Shown in pieces: positions 7,858-20,996 of a stretch of 64,000 nt of DNA. A program made the position numbers and the translations under genes. Every line of letters starts with the position of its first letter. Position 1 is the stretch's first letter. The stretch covers positions 1-64,000 of the forward strand of contig JACPZD010000035.1 in the NCBI GenBank assembly GCA_016195665.1, written 5' to 3'. This stretch comes from Gammaproteobacteria bacterium. Its GTDB lineage: Bacteria > Pseudomonadota > Gammaproteobacteria > SURF-13. A model generated the notes under the pieces. It saw only the letters and a list, made by a program, of their open reading frames with translations, did not search any database and was not told where the DNA came from.

Positions 7858-10404
7858 TCATCGCTGCCACAGGATATGGGCGGCTTCCAGCGGGATCGCC
7901 ACACCATCGCGGTGCGGCAGGAGTCGCGCCGTATAGTCCGTCGCCGGGCGGGTAGCAGGCACGCCTGCGCGATAGGCATAGCCGTTTGTCGCGCCCACCA
8001 GTTGCCGCACGCGCTTCATCTCCTGCCGCACCGGAGCGCCATCCCTGACGCCGTCGGCATAGAGCTCGACCCGCACTGCCTCCGGGTCGAGATCATCGAG
8101 ATACACTTGAACCTCAAATACGTGTTGCTCGCCGTCAGTCTCCACCTTCACTTCGCCGAAGCGCAGCGCGGCCCACTTTTGGTCCAGCGCTTGCCGCCAA
8201 TTAACCACCTGCAAACCGATCGCACCTTTGTCGGCGTTCCGCTCGCGGTACGCAACGGCCGACGGGAGGTAGTGTCGCTCGGTGTATTCGCGCACCGCGC
8301 GGTTGGTGGAAAAGAGCGGTGTCAACCGCGCCATGCTTTCGCGCATCCGCGCCACCCAGGCGCTGGGGATACCTTGTTCATCACGAGTATAGAACTCCGG
8401 GATCACCTCGCGTTCGAGCAGGTCATAGAGGGCTTCCGCTTCGATCGCGTCCCAGGCGGGATCGTCGCCATGTTCCTGACCATCCCCCAACGCCCAGCCC
8501 ACGTCCGGCGCGTAGGCTTCCGCCCACCAGCCGTCCAATTCAGACAGATTGATGCCGCCATTGACCAGCACCTTCATGCCGCTCGTTCCACTCGCTTCCC
8601 AGGGCCGCCGCGGCGTGTTGAGCCAGACATCCACGCCCTGCACCAAGTGCTCGGTCAAATGCATGTCGTAGTCACTGAGGAAAATCACATGGGGGCGGAC
8701 TTCGGAGCGCCGGATGAACTGCGTCCACTGCCGGATCAGGGCCTGGCCGGCCTGATCCGCCGGATGCGCCTTGCCGGCCACGACGAGTTGCACCGGGCGT
8801 TGCGGATTGCTGAACAAACGCAGTAGCCGCTCCGGGTCGTGCAGCAGCAGGTTCGGTCGTTTGTAGCTTGCAAAGCGGCGGGCAAAGCCCAGCGTCAACG
8901 CGTTGGGATCAAACAGCCGTTTCGCCGCGTCAACCGCCTCGGGCGACGCGCCTGACGCGGCCAGTTGCCGGGACAATCGTTCACGAACGTATTCAACCAG
9001 CGACTTGCGGGCCGTAGTGCGCAGTTGCCAGAAGCTGGCGTCTGAGATGGCGCACATGCGCCGTTCATGGGCTTCCGTCGTCCCCAGCCAGCGGTCCTTG
9101 CCACAGGCCTCCGTCCATAGATCGTCCGCCGCCGCCGAGTCCCAGGTCGGCATATGAACGCCGTTGGTCACGTGTGCGACCGGCACGTCGTCCGCCGGCC
9201 AGCGCGGAAACAGCGGCGCAAACAGGCGCCGGCTCACCTTGCCATGCAGGCGGCTCACGCCATTCACCGCCCCGCTGCCGCGGATCGCCAGATACGCCAT
9301 GTTGAAATCCTCCGCCGGATCGTCCGGATTCCGGCGGCCCAGCGCCAGCAAATCACGGAGCGTAATGCCGAGCTGGTTGCGTGCGTATCCACCCAGGCAG
9401 TGGTCGATGAGGCTTGGTGCGAAACGGTCGAAGCCGGCGGCCACCGCCGTGTGGGTGGTGAAGAGATTGCCCGCGCGCGTAACGGCCAGTGCGACTTCGA
9501 AAGACTGCCCGGTGGCTTGCATGAAACTCCGCGCGCGCTCCAGCACGGCGAGCGCCGCATGCCCTTCATTCAGGTGGCAGACTTCCGGTTCGATGCCGAG
9601 CGCGGCGAGCAAGCGCCAGCCGCCGATCCCAAGGATCAGCTCTTGCATCAGGCGCAGGTCCGGCGCGCTCCCGTAAAGCTCGCTGGTTATCCCCCGGTAC
9701 GGCGGGTAGTTCGCCGCATCATTGCTGTCCAGCAGGTAAAGCTTCACGCGACCGACCTGAACCTGCCAGGCGCGCAGCCAGATCGGGTGGCCCGGCAGGT
9801 CGAGCTGGAGCCGCAACCACTCCCCGTTGGGGTGGCGCAACGGCGCGATCGGCAACTGTCCGGGATCGTTGTAGGGAAAAATGGCCTGTTGCGCGCCGTC
9901 CTGGTCGATCAGCTGGCGAAAATAGCCTTGCTGGTAGAGCAGCCCCACGCCGATGGCCGGTATGCCCAGATCGCCGGCGGCCTTGAGCTGATCACCGGCC
10001 ACGTTGCCCAGCCCGCCCGAGTAAATGGGCAGCGCCTCGCTCAGCATGAATTCCATGCTGAAATAGGCGACACAGGTCAGCGGCGATTGTGGATAGGTTT
10101 GCTGAAACCACGCGGGCGCCTCCGCCGCAACCCGCCTGGCTTGCACCAGGTCATCGACGTTTTTGCGGAAACCGGGATCGGCCAGAACACCCTGGAGTTC
10201 CTCCCGCGAGACCGTCTGCAGGACGGCCCAGGGGTTATGCGTGGACTCCCACAGCACGGGATCCAGCTGCCGCCACACCTGGTCGGTGGCATGATTCCAC
10301 GACGAACGCATATCCAGGGCCAGCTCGGCCAGGGAATCGAACCCCTCGACGTCCGTGGGTAGCAGGCTGTATAGCGGGTGGCTGACACGCCTTTGGCTGC
10401 TCAT
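7858..10404 (-). CDS. glgP: Alpha-glucan (glycogen) phosphorylase
   Basis: The 848-residue protein releases glucose-1-phosphate from glycogen or maltodextrins using pyridoxal phosphate. It belongs to the branch with an N-terminal DUF3417-type extension ([31 protein letters not shown]). The family signature [22 protein letters not shown] and the [13 protein letters not shown] substrate region are clear, and HLNEGHAAL lies in the middle. The start at 10404 follows AAGGAG and overlaps the phosphoglucomutase stop as ATGA. Together with the next two genes it feeds glycogen carbon to phosphoketolase. Confidence 0.92.
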   Translation of the reverse strand: MSSQRRVSHPLYSLLPTDVEGFDSLAELALDMRSSWNHATDQVWRQLDPVLWESTHNPWAVLQTVSREELQGVLADPGFRKNVDDLVQARRVAAEAPAWFQQTYPQSPLTCVAYFSMEFMLSEALPIYSGGLGNVAGDQLKAAGDLGIPAIGVGLLYQQGYFRQLIDQDGAQQAIFPYNDPGQLPIAPLRHPNGEWLRLQLDLPGHPIWLRAWQVQVGRVKLYLLDSNDAANYPPYRGITSELYGSAPDLRLMQELILGIGGWRLLAALGIEPEVCHLNEGHAALAVLERARSFMQATGQSFEVALAVTRAGNLFTTHTAVAAGFDRFAPSLIDHCLGGYARNQLGITLRDLLALGRRNPDDPAEDFNMAYLAIRGSGAVNGVSRLHGKVSRRLFAPLFPRWPADDVPVAHVTNGVHMPTWDSAAADDLWTEACGKDRWLGTTEAHERRMCAISDASFWQLRTTARKSLVEYVRERLSRQLAASGASPEAVDAAKRLFDPNALTLGFARRFASYKRPNLLLHDPERLLRLFSNPQRPVQLVVAGKAHPADQAGQALIRQWTQFIRRSEVRPHVIFLSDYDMHLTEHLVQGVDVWLNTPRRPWEASGTSGMKVLVNGGINLSELDGWWAEAYAPDVGWALGDGQEHGDDPAWDAIEAEALYDLLEREVIPEFYTRDEQGIPSAWVARMRESMARLTPLFSTNRAVREYTERHYLPSAVAYRERNADKGAIGLQVVNWRQALDQKWAALRFGEVKVETDGEQHVFEVQVYLDDLDPEAVRVELYADGVRDGAPVRQEMKRVRQLVGATNGYAYRAGVPATRPATDYTARLLPHRDGVAIPLEAAHILWQR

Positions 10405-12095
10405 GAGTTCTCCTTCAAATTTTTCCTGGACGGAATCCCCGGCTGCTGCGGGGACGCCGCCAGAGCATCGCTGACGATGGTCTGTGCTTCCGCCAGGATG
10501 CTGCGCAGATGATCCGCTCCACGGAAGCTCTCCGCATAGATCTTATAGATGTCTTCGGTGCCTGAGGGACGCGCAGCGAACCAGCCACTTTCGGTAATCA
10601 CCTTCAACCCGCCGATGGGCGCGCCGTTGCCGGGCGCATGGCTGAGGATGGCCTGGATTTTTTCGCCAGCCAGGTCTGTTGATCGAACCTGCTGCGGCGA
10701 GAGTTTTGACAGTATCTCTTTTTGCGCCGGAGTGGCGGGCGCCTCGACCCGGGCGTAGGCAGACTCGCCGAATTCGCGCGTCAGCTCGCGGTAGATCTCG
10801 CCGGGATCGCGGCCCATCCGCGCAGTGATTTCCGCGGAGAGCAAAGCCGGGACGATTCCGTCTTTGTCCGTCGTCCAGACGGCGCCGTCAAGGCGCAGGA
10901 AGGATGCTCCCGCGCTCTCTTCGCCGCCGAAGCCAAGCGAACCGTCGAGCAGGCCGCCGACGAACCACTTGAAGCCGACCGGCACCTCGTAGAGCTTCCG
11001 TCCGAGCTTCGCGGTCACGTGATCGATCATCTGGCTGCTCACGACGGTTTTTCCCACCGCCGCTTCCGTGCGCCACTTTGGCCGATGCTGGAACAGATAG
11101 TGGATGGCGACGGAAAGATAGCGATTGGGTGGGAGCAAGCCCGTGCTCCGGGTAACGATCCCGTGCCGGTCGTGGTCGGTGTCGCAGGCGAAGGCGATGT
11201 CGAAGCGGTCCTTCAGGCCGATCAAATTCTGCATGGCATAGGACGAAGACGGGTCCATGCGAATGCGGCCGTCCCAATCGACCGTCATGAACCGGAAGGT
11301 CGGATCGACGACTTCGTTCACAACCGTGAGATTCAAACCATAGCGCCCGGCAATCGCGGCCCAGTAATGGACGCCTGCGCCACCGAGCGGATCGACGCCC
11401 ATGCCGATGTTGGCGCCTCGGATCGCCTCCATATCGATCACTTTGTCGAGATCACTCACGTAAGCGTTGAGATAGTCGTGCCGGTGCGTCGTGGCGGCGC
11501 GCAACGCCTTTTCGAAAGGCATTCTTTTCACGCCCTGGAGGCCGTCTTTCAGAAACTCGTTGGCCTTGGCTTCGATCCAGCCGGTGACGCCGGTATCCGC
11601 CGGCCCGCCGTTGGGCGGGTTGTACTTGAAACCGCCATTGTCGGGCGGGTTGTGCGACGGCGTGATAACAATGCCGTCCGCCAGTCCTTTATCGCGTCCG
11701 CGGTTATAAGTGAGTATCGCGTGAGAAATCACGGGGGTGGGCGTGTATTCGTCGTTCTCGGCGAGCATGACTTCCACACCGTTGGCTGCCAACACTTCGA
11801 GCGCACTGGCAAACGCCGGAACGGAAAGCGCGTGCGTGTCGATACCCAGAAACAGCGGGCCATCGATACCCTGCTGTTTGCGGTACAGGCAAATTGCCTG
11901 GCCGATGGCGAGCACATGCCCTTCGTTGAAGGTCTTCTCGAACGAGGAACCGCGATGTCCCGATGTGCCGAACGCGACCCGTTGCGTGGGCGCCGAGAAG
12001 TCAGGCATGTCGGTATAGTAGGCCTTCACCAGTTTTGGGATATTGGCCAGCATCGCCGACGGGGCGGGTTTCCCCGCCAAAGGATTTACTTTCAT
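10401..12095 (-). CDS. pgm: Phosphoglucomutase, alpha-D-glucose-phosphate specific
   Basis: The protein interconverts glucose-1-phosphate and glucose-6-phosphate. The active-site serine loop [16 protein letters not shown], the metal-binding DTDHDRHG and the sugar-binding [11 protein letters not shown] are all present in the expected order, followed by the phosphate-binding [14 protein letters not shown] near the C-terminus. Length (564 residues from this start) fits the family. ATG 12095 is preferred over the longer frame because it overlaps the phosphoketolase stop as ATGA. It links glycogen breakdown to the pentose and phosphoketolase routes. Confidence 0.92.
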   Translation of the reverse strand: MKVNPLAGKPAPSAMLANIPKLVKAYYTDMPDFSAPTQRVAFGTSGHRGSSFEKTFNEGHVLAIGQAICLYRKQQGIDGPLFLGIDTHALSVPAFASALEVLAANGVEVMLAENDEYTPTPVISHAILTYNRGRDKGLADGIVITPSHNPPDNGGFKYNPPNGGPADTGVTGWIEAKANEFLKDGLQGVKRMPFEKALRAATTHRHDYLNAYVSDLDKVIDMEAIRGANIGMGVDPLGGAGVHYWAAIAGRYGLNLTVVNEVVDPTFRFMTVDWDGRIRMDPSSSYAMQNLIGLKDRFDIAFACDTDHDRHGIVTRSTGLLPPNRYLSVAIHYLFQHRPKWRTEAAVGKTVVSSQMIDHVTAKLGRKLYEVPVGFKWFVGGLLDGSLGFGGEESAGASFLRLDGAVWTTDKDGIVPALLSAEITARMGRDPGEIYRELTREFGESAYARVEAPATPAQKEILSKLSPQQVRSTDLAGEKIQAILSHAPGNGAPIGGLKVITESGWFAARPSGTEDIYKIYAESFRGADHLRSILAEAQTIVSDALAASPQQPGIPSRKNLKENS

Positions 12096-14485
12096 TTGCG
12101 CGCGGGGCCTGTCTTCCCCGTTTCCCTGGCACCCCATTTCCAATCCCGGATTTCCGGCATGTCCTCACCGTATTGCCGGATGTAGCGCTGGTGGTCGATC
12201 AGCTTGTCTCGAATGATTTGGGTGAGATAAGCAGCGCGCGGGACCAAACTCGACACCCGATCGACGACGTCTTTGACTAAATGAAAGCGGTCGATGTCAT
12301 TGCGCACCGCCATGTCGAAGGGCGTGGTGGTGGTTCCTTCTTCCTTGTACCCACGAACGTGCAGGTTGTGATGGTTGGTTCGCCGATACGTCAGCTGATG
12401 GATCAGCGAAGGATATCCGTGGTAGGCGAAGACGATGGGTTTGTCCTTGGTGAACAGGACATCGAAGTCCTTGTCGCTCAAGCCCTGAGGATGCTCACTC
12501 TGTGGCTGCAGCGCCATCAAATCCACCACATTGATGACGCGGATCTTAAGCTCCGGGAAATGCTGCCGCAGCATCTCCACTGCGGCCAGCGTCTCCAGGG
12601 TGGGCACATCGCCGGCGCAGGCCATCACCACATCGGGCTCGCTGCCCTCGTCGTTGCTTGCCCATTTCCAGATGCCGAGCCCGGCGGTGCAGTGTTTGAC
12701 TGCCGACTCCATGTCCAGCCATTGCGGCGACGGGTGTTTGCCGGCAACGATGACATTGACGTAGTGGCGGCTGCGCAGGCAGTGATCGGTCACCGTCAGC
12801 AGGGTATTGGCATCAGGCGGCAGATACACGCGGATGATGTCCGCCTTCTTGTTCGCCGCCAAATCGATGAAGCCGGGGTCCTGGTGAGTGAAGCCGTTGT
12901 GATCCTGACGCCACACGTGCGAAGACAGCAGGTAGTTCAGGGAAGCAATGGGCCGCCGCCACGGAATCTGGCGGGTCACATCCAGCCACTTGGCGTGCTG
13001 GTTGAACATCGAATCTATGATGTGAATGAACGCTTCGTAACTTGAGAAAAAGCCGTGCCGTCCGGTCAGGAGGTAACCTTCGAGCCAACCTTCGCACTGA
13101 TGCTCGCTCAACATCTCCATCACCCGGCCGTCGGACGCGATGTGATCGTCACCGGGGATGATTTCCGCGGTCGAGCAACGGTTCGTTACCTCGAATAATG
13201 CGCCCCAGCGGTTCGAGGCGGTTTCATCCGGGCTGAACACGCGGAAGTTGCGTGCGTCGGCGTTGAGCTTGAACACGTCGCGGATGAACTGACCCTGCAC
13301 GCTCGTCGCTTCGGCTTCCACGCCGCCGGGCTTCGCCACCCTGACCGCGTAGTCGCGGAAGTCCGGCATTTTCAGATCCCGAAGCAGTAGCCCGCCATTA
13401 GCATGAGGATTCGCTCCCATTCGCCGCTCGCCCTTCGGCGCCAGTTCAGCCAGTTCCGCAAGGAGCCTGCCATTCTTGTCGAATAATTCCCGGGGCCGGT
13501 AACTCTTCATCCACTGTTCGAGAATTTTCAGGTGCCTGGGCTTGGTCGCAAGTTGCGCAACCGGCACCTGGTGGGCGCGAAATGTTCCTTCGACCGGCTT
13601 GCCATCGACCACGCCGGGACCCGTCCAGCCCTTCGGCGAGCGCAGGATGATCATCGGCCAGCGCGGTCGTTGCTTGAACCCGTTCTTTCGGGCGTCGCGC
13701 TGGATGTGTTGAATACCGGCCACGATAGTGTCGAGTGTGCCCGCCATGAGCTGGTGCATCGCTTTCGGGTCGTCACCCTCGACGAAATAGGGGGTGTAAC
13801 CGTAGCCACGGAAGAGCGCTTCAAGCTCGTCGCGGGAAATGCGGGCGAGCACCGTGGGGCCGGCAATCTTGTAGCCGTTCAAGTGCAGGATGGGAAGTAC
13901 GGCGCCGTCGTGCACCGGATTGAGGAATTTGTTCGAGTGCCAACTGGTCGCCAGCGGGCCGGTTTCCGCCTCGCCATCGCCCACGACACAGGCAACCAGC
14001 AAGTCGGGATTGTCGAACGCCGCGCCATACGCGTGCGCCAGCGAATAGCCGAGTTCGCCGCCTTCGTTGATTGAGCCCGGGGTTTCCGGGGCCACGTGAC
14101 TGGGTATGCCCCCGGGAAAAGAAAACTGCGTAAACAGCCTCTTCATACCTTGTTCGTCTTGGGAGATATGCGGGTACAACTCGCTGTAGGCGCCCTCCAG
14201 ATACGTATTGGCCACCAGGGCCGGTCCGCCGTGTCCCGGCCCGGTGACATAGAGCATGTTGAGGTCATACTGCTTGATGATCCGGTTGAGATGCACGTAG
14301 ATGAAATTCAACCCCGGCGTGGTACCCCAATGGCCCAGTAGCCGCGGCTTTATGTGCTCCAGCGTCAACGGCTTTTTGAGCAGCGGATTGTCATACAGGT
14401 AAATCTGGCCCACAGACAGGTAGTTGGCGGCCCGCCAGTAGGCGTTCATCTTGCGTAACACTTCCGGGGTCAGAGGCTTATTCAT
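12092..14485 (-). CDS. xfp: Xylulose-5-phosphate/fructose-6-phosphate phosphoketolase
   Basis: This 797-residue thiamine-diphosphate enzyme splits xylulose-5-P (or fructose-6-P) with phosphate to acetyl phosphate plus glyceraldehyde-3-P (or erythrose-4-P). [18 protein letters not shown] near residue 80 and the TPP-binding [20 protein letters not shown] near 165-190 are diagnostic; [11 protein letters not shown] and [12 protein letters not shown] lie in the second half. The start follows AAAGGAG. It heads the overlapping xfp-pgm-glgP-ackA' -MFS unit. With acetate kinase reduced to a stub, the acetyl phosphate must be used by an enzyme encoded elsewhere. Confidence 0.95.
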   Translation of the reverse strand: MNKPLTPEVLRKMNAYWRAANYLSVGQIYLYDNPLLKKPLTLEHIKPRLLGHWGTTPGLNFIYVHLNRIIKQYDLNMLYVTGPGHGGPALVANTYLEGAYSELYPHISQDEQGMKRLFTQFSFPGGIPSHVAPETPGSINEGGELGYSLAHAYGAAFDNPDLLVACVVGDGEAETGPLATSWHSNKFLNPVHDGAVLPILHLNGYKIAGPTVLARISRDELEALFRGYGYTPYFVEGDDPKAMHQLMAGTLDTIVAGIQHIQRDARKNGFKQRPRWPMIILRSPKGWTGPGVVDGKPVEGTFRAHQVPVAQLATKPRHLKILEQWMKSYRPRELFDKNGRLLAELAELAPKGERRMGANPHANGGLLLRDLKMPDFRDYAVRVAKPGGVEAEATSVQGQFIRDVFKLNADARNFRVFSPDETASNRWGALFEVTNRCSTAEIIPGDDHIASDGRVMEMLSEHQCEGWLEGYLLTGRHGFFSSYEAFIHIIDSMFNQHAKWLDVTRQIPWRRPIASLNYLLSSHVWRQDHNGFTHQDPGFIDLAANKKADIIRVYLPPDANTLLTVTDHCLRSRHYVNVIVAGKHPSPQWLDMESAVKHCTAGLGIWKWASNDEGSEPDVVMACAGDVPTLETLAAVEMLRQHFPELKIRVINVVDLMALQPQSEHPQGLSDKDFDVLFTKDKPIVFAYHGYPSLIHQLTYRRTNHHNLHVRGYKEEGTTTTPFDMAVRNDIDRFHLVKDVVDRVSSLVPRAAYLTQIIRDKLIDHQRYIRQYGEDMPEIRDWKWGARETGKTGPARK

Positions 14486-14518
14486 AGGGCTGCTCCTTTG
14501 GGTTCATTGCCTGCACCT

Positions 14519-14653
14519 TCATTTGGTAAACCGGGGCGGGAATACGATTGCCTGTATCACAAACATGACCAGGCTGCACTCGGTGAACATCAGCGCGATC
14601 TGGTATGGGGTCAAGCCGAGTTCCTGCTTGCCGCGCAGTGCAAGGTCCGTCAC
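14519..14653 (-). pseudogene. MFS transporter fragment
   Basis: A 44-residue frame, opened by a GTG that overlaps the P-type ATPase stop, reads LALRGKQELGLTPYQIALMF then TECSLVMFVIQ. This matches one loop and helix of the intact MFS gene at 6426-7634 (LALQGQQVLNLGPREIGWMF, AECSLVMILVQ). The rest is gone and the frame ends at TGA 14519. It is the scar of a paralogous exporter that followed the ATPase gene. Confidence 0.65.
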
Positions 14654-16737
14654 GCCGGCACCTGCGCCGCAGCGGTCGCTGCTGCCGCTCCGCCAGGCTG
14701 ACGGATGCCCGCCAGCTTGGTGCGCTTCAGCATCAGCGCATTGATCGCCACGATGAGGGTGCTGCCGGACATTGACAGCGCCGCGACCTCCGGACTCAGT
14801 ACGAAGGGGTACAGGATGCCCGCGGCGAGCGGAAAGGCGATCACGTTGTAGCCCACCGCCCACCAAAGATTCTGGTGCATCTTTCGTAACGTTGCGCGCG
14901 ACAGCTCTATGGCGGCGACGATGTCATACGGGTCGCTCTTCATCAACACCACGTCGGCGCTTTCCATCGCGACGTCGGTGCCGGCGCCGATGGCAAAGCC
15001 GACATCAGCCTGGGTCAGCGCCGGCGCGTCGTTGACGCCATCGCCCACCATCCCGACCTTCTTCCCCGTGGCCTGCAACTCCTTCACCTTCTCGGCCTTC
15101 TGGCCGGGCAGCACGTCGGCCAGCACGCTGTCGATGCCGAGTTCCGCGGCGATGCGCTTGGCCGTGCCGATGTTGTCGCCGGTCAACATCACCACCTCGA
15201 TGCCCCGATGGCGCAGTTTTGCCGCGGCTGCCTTGGCGGTGGGTCTTATCGCATCGGCGATGGCGATGAGGCCGACCACGCGACCGTTCCGGGCCACGTG
15301 GACAACGGTTCGGCCGTCACCCTGCAGGCGAGCGGCTTCGGCCTCCAAAGGACCGAGTGCAAGCTTTTGTGTATTCATCAGCAACCGGTTGCCGAGGAAC
15401 ACCGTCCCGCCGGCGGTCTCGGCGCGCGCGCCCATGCCGTCGATGCTTTCGAATCCGGTCGGCGCCGCGACGGTGAGGTGCGCCGCCCGGCGCAGGATGG
15501 CCTGGGCCAGCGGATGGTCGGACCCCTGTTCGACGGCTGCCGCGGCGGTCAGCAGCACGTCCTCGGTGATCCCGTCCGCCGTCACGATCTCCACCACCTC
15601 CGGCTGGCCGATGGTGAGCGTACCGGTTTTGTCGAAAATGATGACATTGAGTCTGGTGGCGTCTTCCAGCGCCGAGGCGTTCTTGAACAGAATGCCGTTC
15701 ATTGCGCCGAGGCCCGTCCCCACCATCACCGCCATGGGCGTGGCTAGTCCCAACGCATCCGGGCAGGCGATCACGAAGACCGTGATGGTAAGCGTCAACG
15801 CAAACAGCAGCGGCTGTCCGATCCACCAGAACCACACTGCAAAGGTCGCAAGACCGACGACGATCGCCGCGATCACCAGCCATTGCGCGGCCTTGTCCGC
15901 CAGGAGTTGCGCCGGCGCTTTCGAGTTCTGCGCCTCCTGCACCAGTTTCACGATCTGCGCCAGCGCCGTGTCGGCCCCGACCTTCATCGCCTTATAGCGA
16001 AAACTGCCGCTCTTGTTGATGGTCGCGCCAATCACCGTGGCGCCCGGGCCCTTCTTGACCGGCATCGACTCGCCGGTGAGCATGGATTCGTCGACCAGCG
16101 ATTCGCCCGTCTCCACCGTGCCGTCGACCGGAATCTTGTTGCCCGGCCGGATCACGACAATCTCGCCCGCCGCCACCTCCGCAGTCGGCACTTCAACCTC
16201 GACGCCATTGCGGACAACAGAGGCCTTCGCCGGGGCGAGGTCCATCAGCGCTGTAATGGCCGCCGAGGCGCCCGCACGGGCACGCATTTCCAGCCAGTGG
16301 CCGAGCAGGATGAAAACCAGCAGCACGGCGGAGGCTTCGAAGAACTGCGCGCTCTCGAAGAAGAAGGTAGCGCCGACGCTGAAGAGATACCCGGTCCCAA
16401 CGCTCAAGACGATCAGCACCGCCATGTTCAGGGTGCCGGTCCTGAGCGCGCGCCAGGCGGCGACGACAAACGGCCAACTCGGATAGAGAATCGCGGCGCT
16501 TGCCAGGAAGAACAGCCACAGGTTGAGCGCCAGACCGAATGGCGGAGCGGGCGCTGCGAAGAGGTCTCCCATTGGTGCGTAGACAAAGACCGGCACGGTG
16601 AAGAACAGGCAGATCCAGAAACGGTTGCGCATGTCGCGGACCATGGCCGGCAGGTCCTTGCCGCCATGGCCCATCTCATGCGCCATATCCGCCGACATGG
16701 CGGGCTGCGCGCCCGCTTCAATAACGCTCGTCTTCAT
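14650..16737 (-). CDS. P1B-type heavy-metal ATPase with CPD membrane motif
   Basis: The 695-residue protein has the full P1B plan: transmembrane helices, TGES actuator loop, DKTGTLT phosphorylation site (Asp near residue 370), [10 protein letters not shown] with the HP motif, MLTGDN and GDGVNDAPA. It has no N-terminal HMA domain but a short His/Met-rich tail (MAHEMGHGG), like CopB. The membrane metal motif reads [11 protein letters not shown], that is CPD near residue 325, where CopA has CPC and CopB has CPH. The transported ion is therefore uncertain. It is followed by an MFS relic and the phosphoketolase operon, and a cysteine-less HMA protein lies nearby. Confidence 0.85.
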   Translation of the reverse strand: MKTSVIEAGAQPAMSADMAHEMGHGGKDLPAMVRDMRNRFWICLFFTVPVFVYAPMGDLFAAPAPPFGLALNLWLFFLASAAILYPSWPFVVAAWRALRTGTLNMAVLIVLSVGTGYLFSVGATFFFESAQFFEASAVLLVFILLGHWLEMRARAGASAAITALMDLAPAKASVVRNGVEVEVPTAEVAAGEIVVIRPGNKIPVDGTVETGESLVDESMLTGESMPVKKGPGATVIGATINKSGSFRYKAMKVGADTALAQIVKLVQEAQNSKAPAQLLADKAAQWLVIAAIVVGLATFAVWFWWIGQPLLFALTLTITVFVIACPDALGLATPMAVMVGTGLGAMNGILFKNASALEDATRLNVIIFDKTGTLTIGQPEVVEIVTADGITEDVLLTAAAAVEQGSDHPLAQAILRRAAHLTVAAPTGFESIDGMGARAETAGGTVFLGNRLLMNTQKLALGPLEAEAARLQGDGRTVVHVARNGRVVGLIAIADAIRPTAKAAAAKLRHRGIEVVMLTGDNIGTAKRIAAELGIDSVLADVLPGQKAEKVKELQATGKKVGMVGDGVNDAPALTQADVGFAIGAGTDVAMESADVVLMKSDPYDIVAAIELSRATLRKMHQNLWWAVGYNVIAFPLAAGILYPFVLSPEVAALSMSGSTLIVAINALMLKRTKLAGIRQPGGAAAATAAAQVPA

Positions 16738-16787
16738 CGTGCCTCCTTAGTCGTCTTCATCTTCAACATGTCTTGTTACATCCCTGG

Positions 16788-17594
16788 TTACTTCGCGAGC
16801 TGGCCGTTTTCGAGATTTGAGATATCGTATGCGAATACGATCTGCGGGTCCGGCAGGACCAGCCTCTCGTCCTTGTCTGCATAGTGCAGCCGGCTGAGCA
16901 CATCCTTGATGATGTTGAGCCGCGCCAATTGCTTGTCGTCGGCGCGCACGATGGTCCACGGCGCTATGGCGTTGTGAGTGCGTGCCAGCATCTCGTCGCG
17001 CGCCAGGCTGTACTGCTTCCACTTCTTGAGCGCTTGGCTGTCAAGTGCGCTGGTTTTCCATTGTGTGAGTGGATCACTCTTGCGCTCATTCAAGCGTTGC
17101 TTCTGCTCGGGTTTGTTGATGTCGAGGTAGTACTTGAGGAGTTTGATACCCGAGCGGACCAACATATGCTCGAACTCTGACACCGAGCCCATGAATTCTT
17201 CGTACTCCGCGTCGCTACAAAAACCCATGACGCGCTCGACGCCCGCGCGGTTGTACCAACTGCGGTTAAACAGCACGAGTTCCTGGGCCGCCGGCAAATA
17301 AGGAACATAACGCTGAAAGTACCAAGAGGTACGGTCGCGGTCCGAGGGTTTGCCGAGGGCGACAACGCGGGTTTCGCGCGGACTCAAATGCTGGACAATG
17401 CGCTTGATCGTGCCGTCCTTCCCGGACGCATCCCGGCCCTCCAGGATGATCAGTATTTTGTCATTGCATTTGATGAAGTGCCGCTGCAGCTTAACGAGTT
17501 CGACCTGGAGCTTGTGCAAGCTGTCCTTATAGGCCTGTTTCGAGATCGAGGGCGTGTGCCCGCTCACGCCTTGTTCTTTGATTTTCTTGCTCAT
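16788..17594 (-). CDS. ppk2: Polyphosphate kinase 2 family protein
   Basis: PPK2 enzymes transfer phosphate between polyphosphate and nucleotides, usually making NTPs or NDPs from polyphosphate. The P-loop EGRDASGKDGTIKRI, the lid ALGKPSDRDRTSWYFQRYV and LFNRSWYNRAGVERVMGF are characteristic, in the right order, and the 268-residue length fits single-domain PPK2. ATG 17594 is chosen over the longer frame because the family similarity begins shortly after it and GGTGAGG lies upstream. Beside glycogen and phosphoketolase genes it suggests use of polyphosphate as a reserve. Whether it prefers AMP, ADP or GDP cannot be told by eye. Confidence 0.9.
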   Translation of the reverse strand: MSKKIKEQGVSGHTPSISKQAYKDSLHKLQVELVKLQRHFIKCNDKILIILEGRDASGKDGTIKRIVQHLSPRETRVVALGKPSDRDRTSWYFQRYVPYLPAAQELVLFNRSWYNRAGVERVMGFCSDAEYEEFMGSVSEFEHMLVRSGIKLLKYYLDINKPEQKQRLNERKSDPLTQWKTSALDSQALKKWKQYSLARDEMLARTHNAIAPWTIVRADDKQLARLNIIKDVLSRLHYADKDERLVLPDPQIVFAYDISNLENGQLAK

Positions 17595-17769
17595 GGTTAT
17601 TGCCTCACCAGCCTGAAACGCGGAAAAATCGGCGCACGTTACCGCCTGAATGCCGCTGACCACGCCGCCTTCGTAGTTCGCCTGTTTAAAGGCAGTTTCC
17701 ATCTTGCGGAAAATTCATGCGGGACGCACCTACGACAGCGCGAACTATCCCCGGGTGTCACCGAGGCCT

Positions 17770-18411
17770 TCATAGCCAGCCTCCCGTGAAATCCGCTCGC
17801 CGCAAGCCGCCGACGATGTATGGGCACCTTCGCATCAATTGCCACAATAACCCCGTGTGATAATTTTCGATCATCAGAACAGTCGGCCCTTCATTGAGCC
17901 CGAAATGCCACGGCGATACCCAGCCGTGGGGATTGCCGGATGCGGCAGGGTAGGTCGGATTGAAGGACGCTTTGAAGCCGTAACGGTTGGACTCTATCAA
18001 TTTGACGTCATGAATACAGTAATCGAGTACGGGCAGGACAATCTCGGGCGCGAATGGCAGCGACGCCGCCACTTGCCAGGCGCGCCGCCCGGTCTGCATG
18101 TCAAGAAAATGGTAGTAAAAGCCCTGATAGCCGGTCGCGTCAGGCTCCGGGCCTTGCGGGCTGTTCCAGAAAAACCGCAAGGTCGCCAGCGATCGTTCAA
18201 CCGCCGCGTCACGCGGCATGAATCCGCGCTCGACGCCCACCGGGTACGCCGCCAACGCGAGGCCGGTGGCGGCAATACTGGCAGGCCAATCTGCTTCGGT
18301 CTTGTCGATCCCCAGCCCGTTGACTGGATTCGTCTCGTGCAGGAAGTAGTTAAATGATGCGTGCTGCAGCTCTTCCAGTTCGGCATCAGCGGTTAGTGTC
18401 CCCTGGCTCAT
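17770..18411 (-). pseudogene. Glucoamylase-family protein with large internal deletion
   Basis: The frame is open but short, 213 residues against roughly 430 in the family. The N-terminal half (LQHASFNYFLHETNPVNGLG, then GVERGFMPRDAAVER and GFYYHFLDMQTGRRAWQ) and the C-terminal end (GPTVLMIENYHTGLLWQLMR, CPYIVGGLRRADFTGGWL) are good matches to glycoamylase-domain proteins, but the central barrel section that should follow RRAWQ is missing. The reading frame survived, so a stable product is conceivable but unlikely to be a working glycosidase. It fits the glycogen theme of the island. Confidence 0.65.
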
Positions 18412-18487
18412 AGTGTCACCTGGCCTGCAACTCCCGGATAAACTCGTCTCGTGGTCCTAACGTTCTTCGGCTCAATCATGGCTTTCC

Positions 18488-18748
18488 TCACCCGTTGTCC
18501 GGCGGGTCCTCGGGCACGCATAGATGCTTCGGCAGCATCTCGCCGGTGCAGTGGTAACCGCACTCGTGCACCCTGGCCTTGATGGTCTTGAGATCGGTGA
18601 CGGTTTCGTCGTAGACCACCGTCGCGCTGCCGGCGACGTAGTTGACTTCGGCCTTGTATACGCCCGTGAGCTTGGCGAGCTGTTTCTCCACGCCGCGGGC
18701 GCTGAGCGCCGAAATCATCCCCCCGACTTCGATGGTGACAGTTTTCAT
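18488..18748 (-). CDS. HMA-fold protein lacking the CxxC metal site
   Basis: The 86-residue protein has the ferredoxin-like HMA pattern (MKTVTIEVGGM, VEKQLAKLTGVYKAEVNY, ATVVYDETVTDLKTIKARV, ECGYHC). Where copper chaperones read GMxCxxC, it reads GGMISALSARG, so both metal cysteines are gone. Cysteines remain only near the C-terminus (CGYHC and HLCVPED). The start at 18748 has GGAGG upstream. It lies between ftsH and the PPK2 gene, not far from the CPD-type ATPase. It may bind metal differently or act as a protein-binding partner. Confidence 0.75.
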   Translation of the reverse strand: MKTVTIEVGGMISALSARGVEKQLAKLTGVYKAEVNYVAGSATVVYDETVTDLKTIKARVHECGYHCTGEMLPKHLCVPEDPPDNG

Positions 18749-19004
18749 GATATAACCTCCGTGTGTAGGTGACGCAACCGGGTAAAAATGCTCTTCCCTG
18801 CCAGACTGCGCCATGTCCGATGGGCCAAGAAATTCCGCGGAAGCTTTTTCCGATTCCTCCCCAAGGACATCACAGCTTTCCGGAGCGGGAAATCCTGTGC
18901 GCGAGACGCCAGGTAAACCACAACGCGAGCGCATAATCCGCGGCGGCAAGCGCCGGCATTTCGCCGAGGCGCGGCCCGTCCGCCGATGTCTACAATGCTG
19001 GTTT

Positions 19005-20903
<1,899 letters not shown>

Positions 20904-20996
20904 ATCGCCTCCACTTCATGTCCTAAGGAACCCCTCAACAAATGGCAGCCGCCATCAGCTTGCGTCCCGGGGCCGCCAGCGCGACCCCTTAACCCG

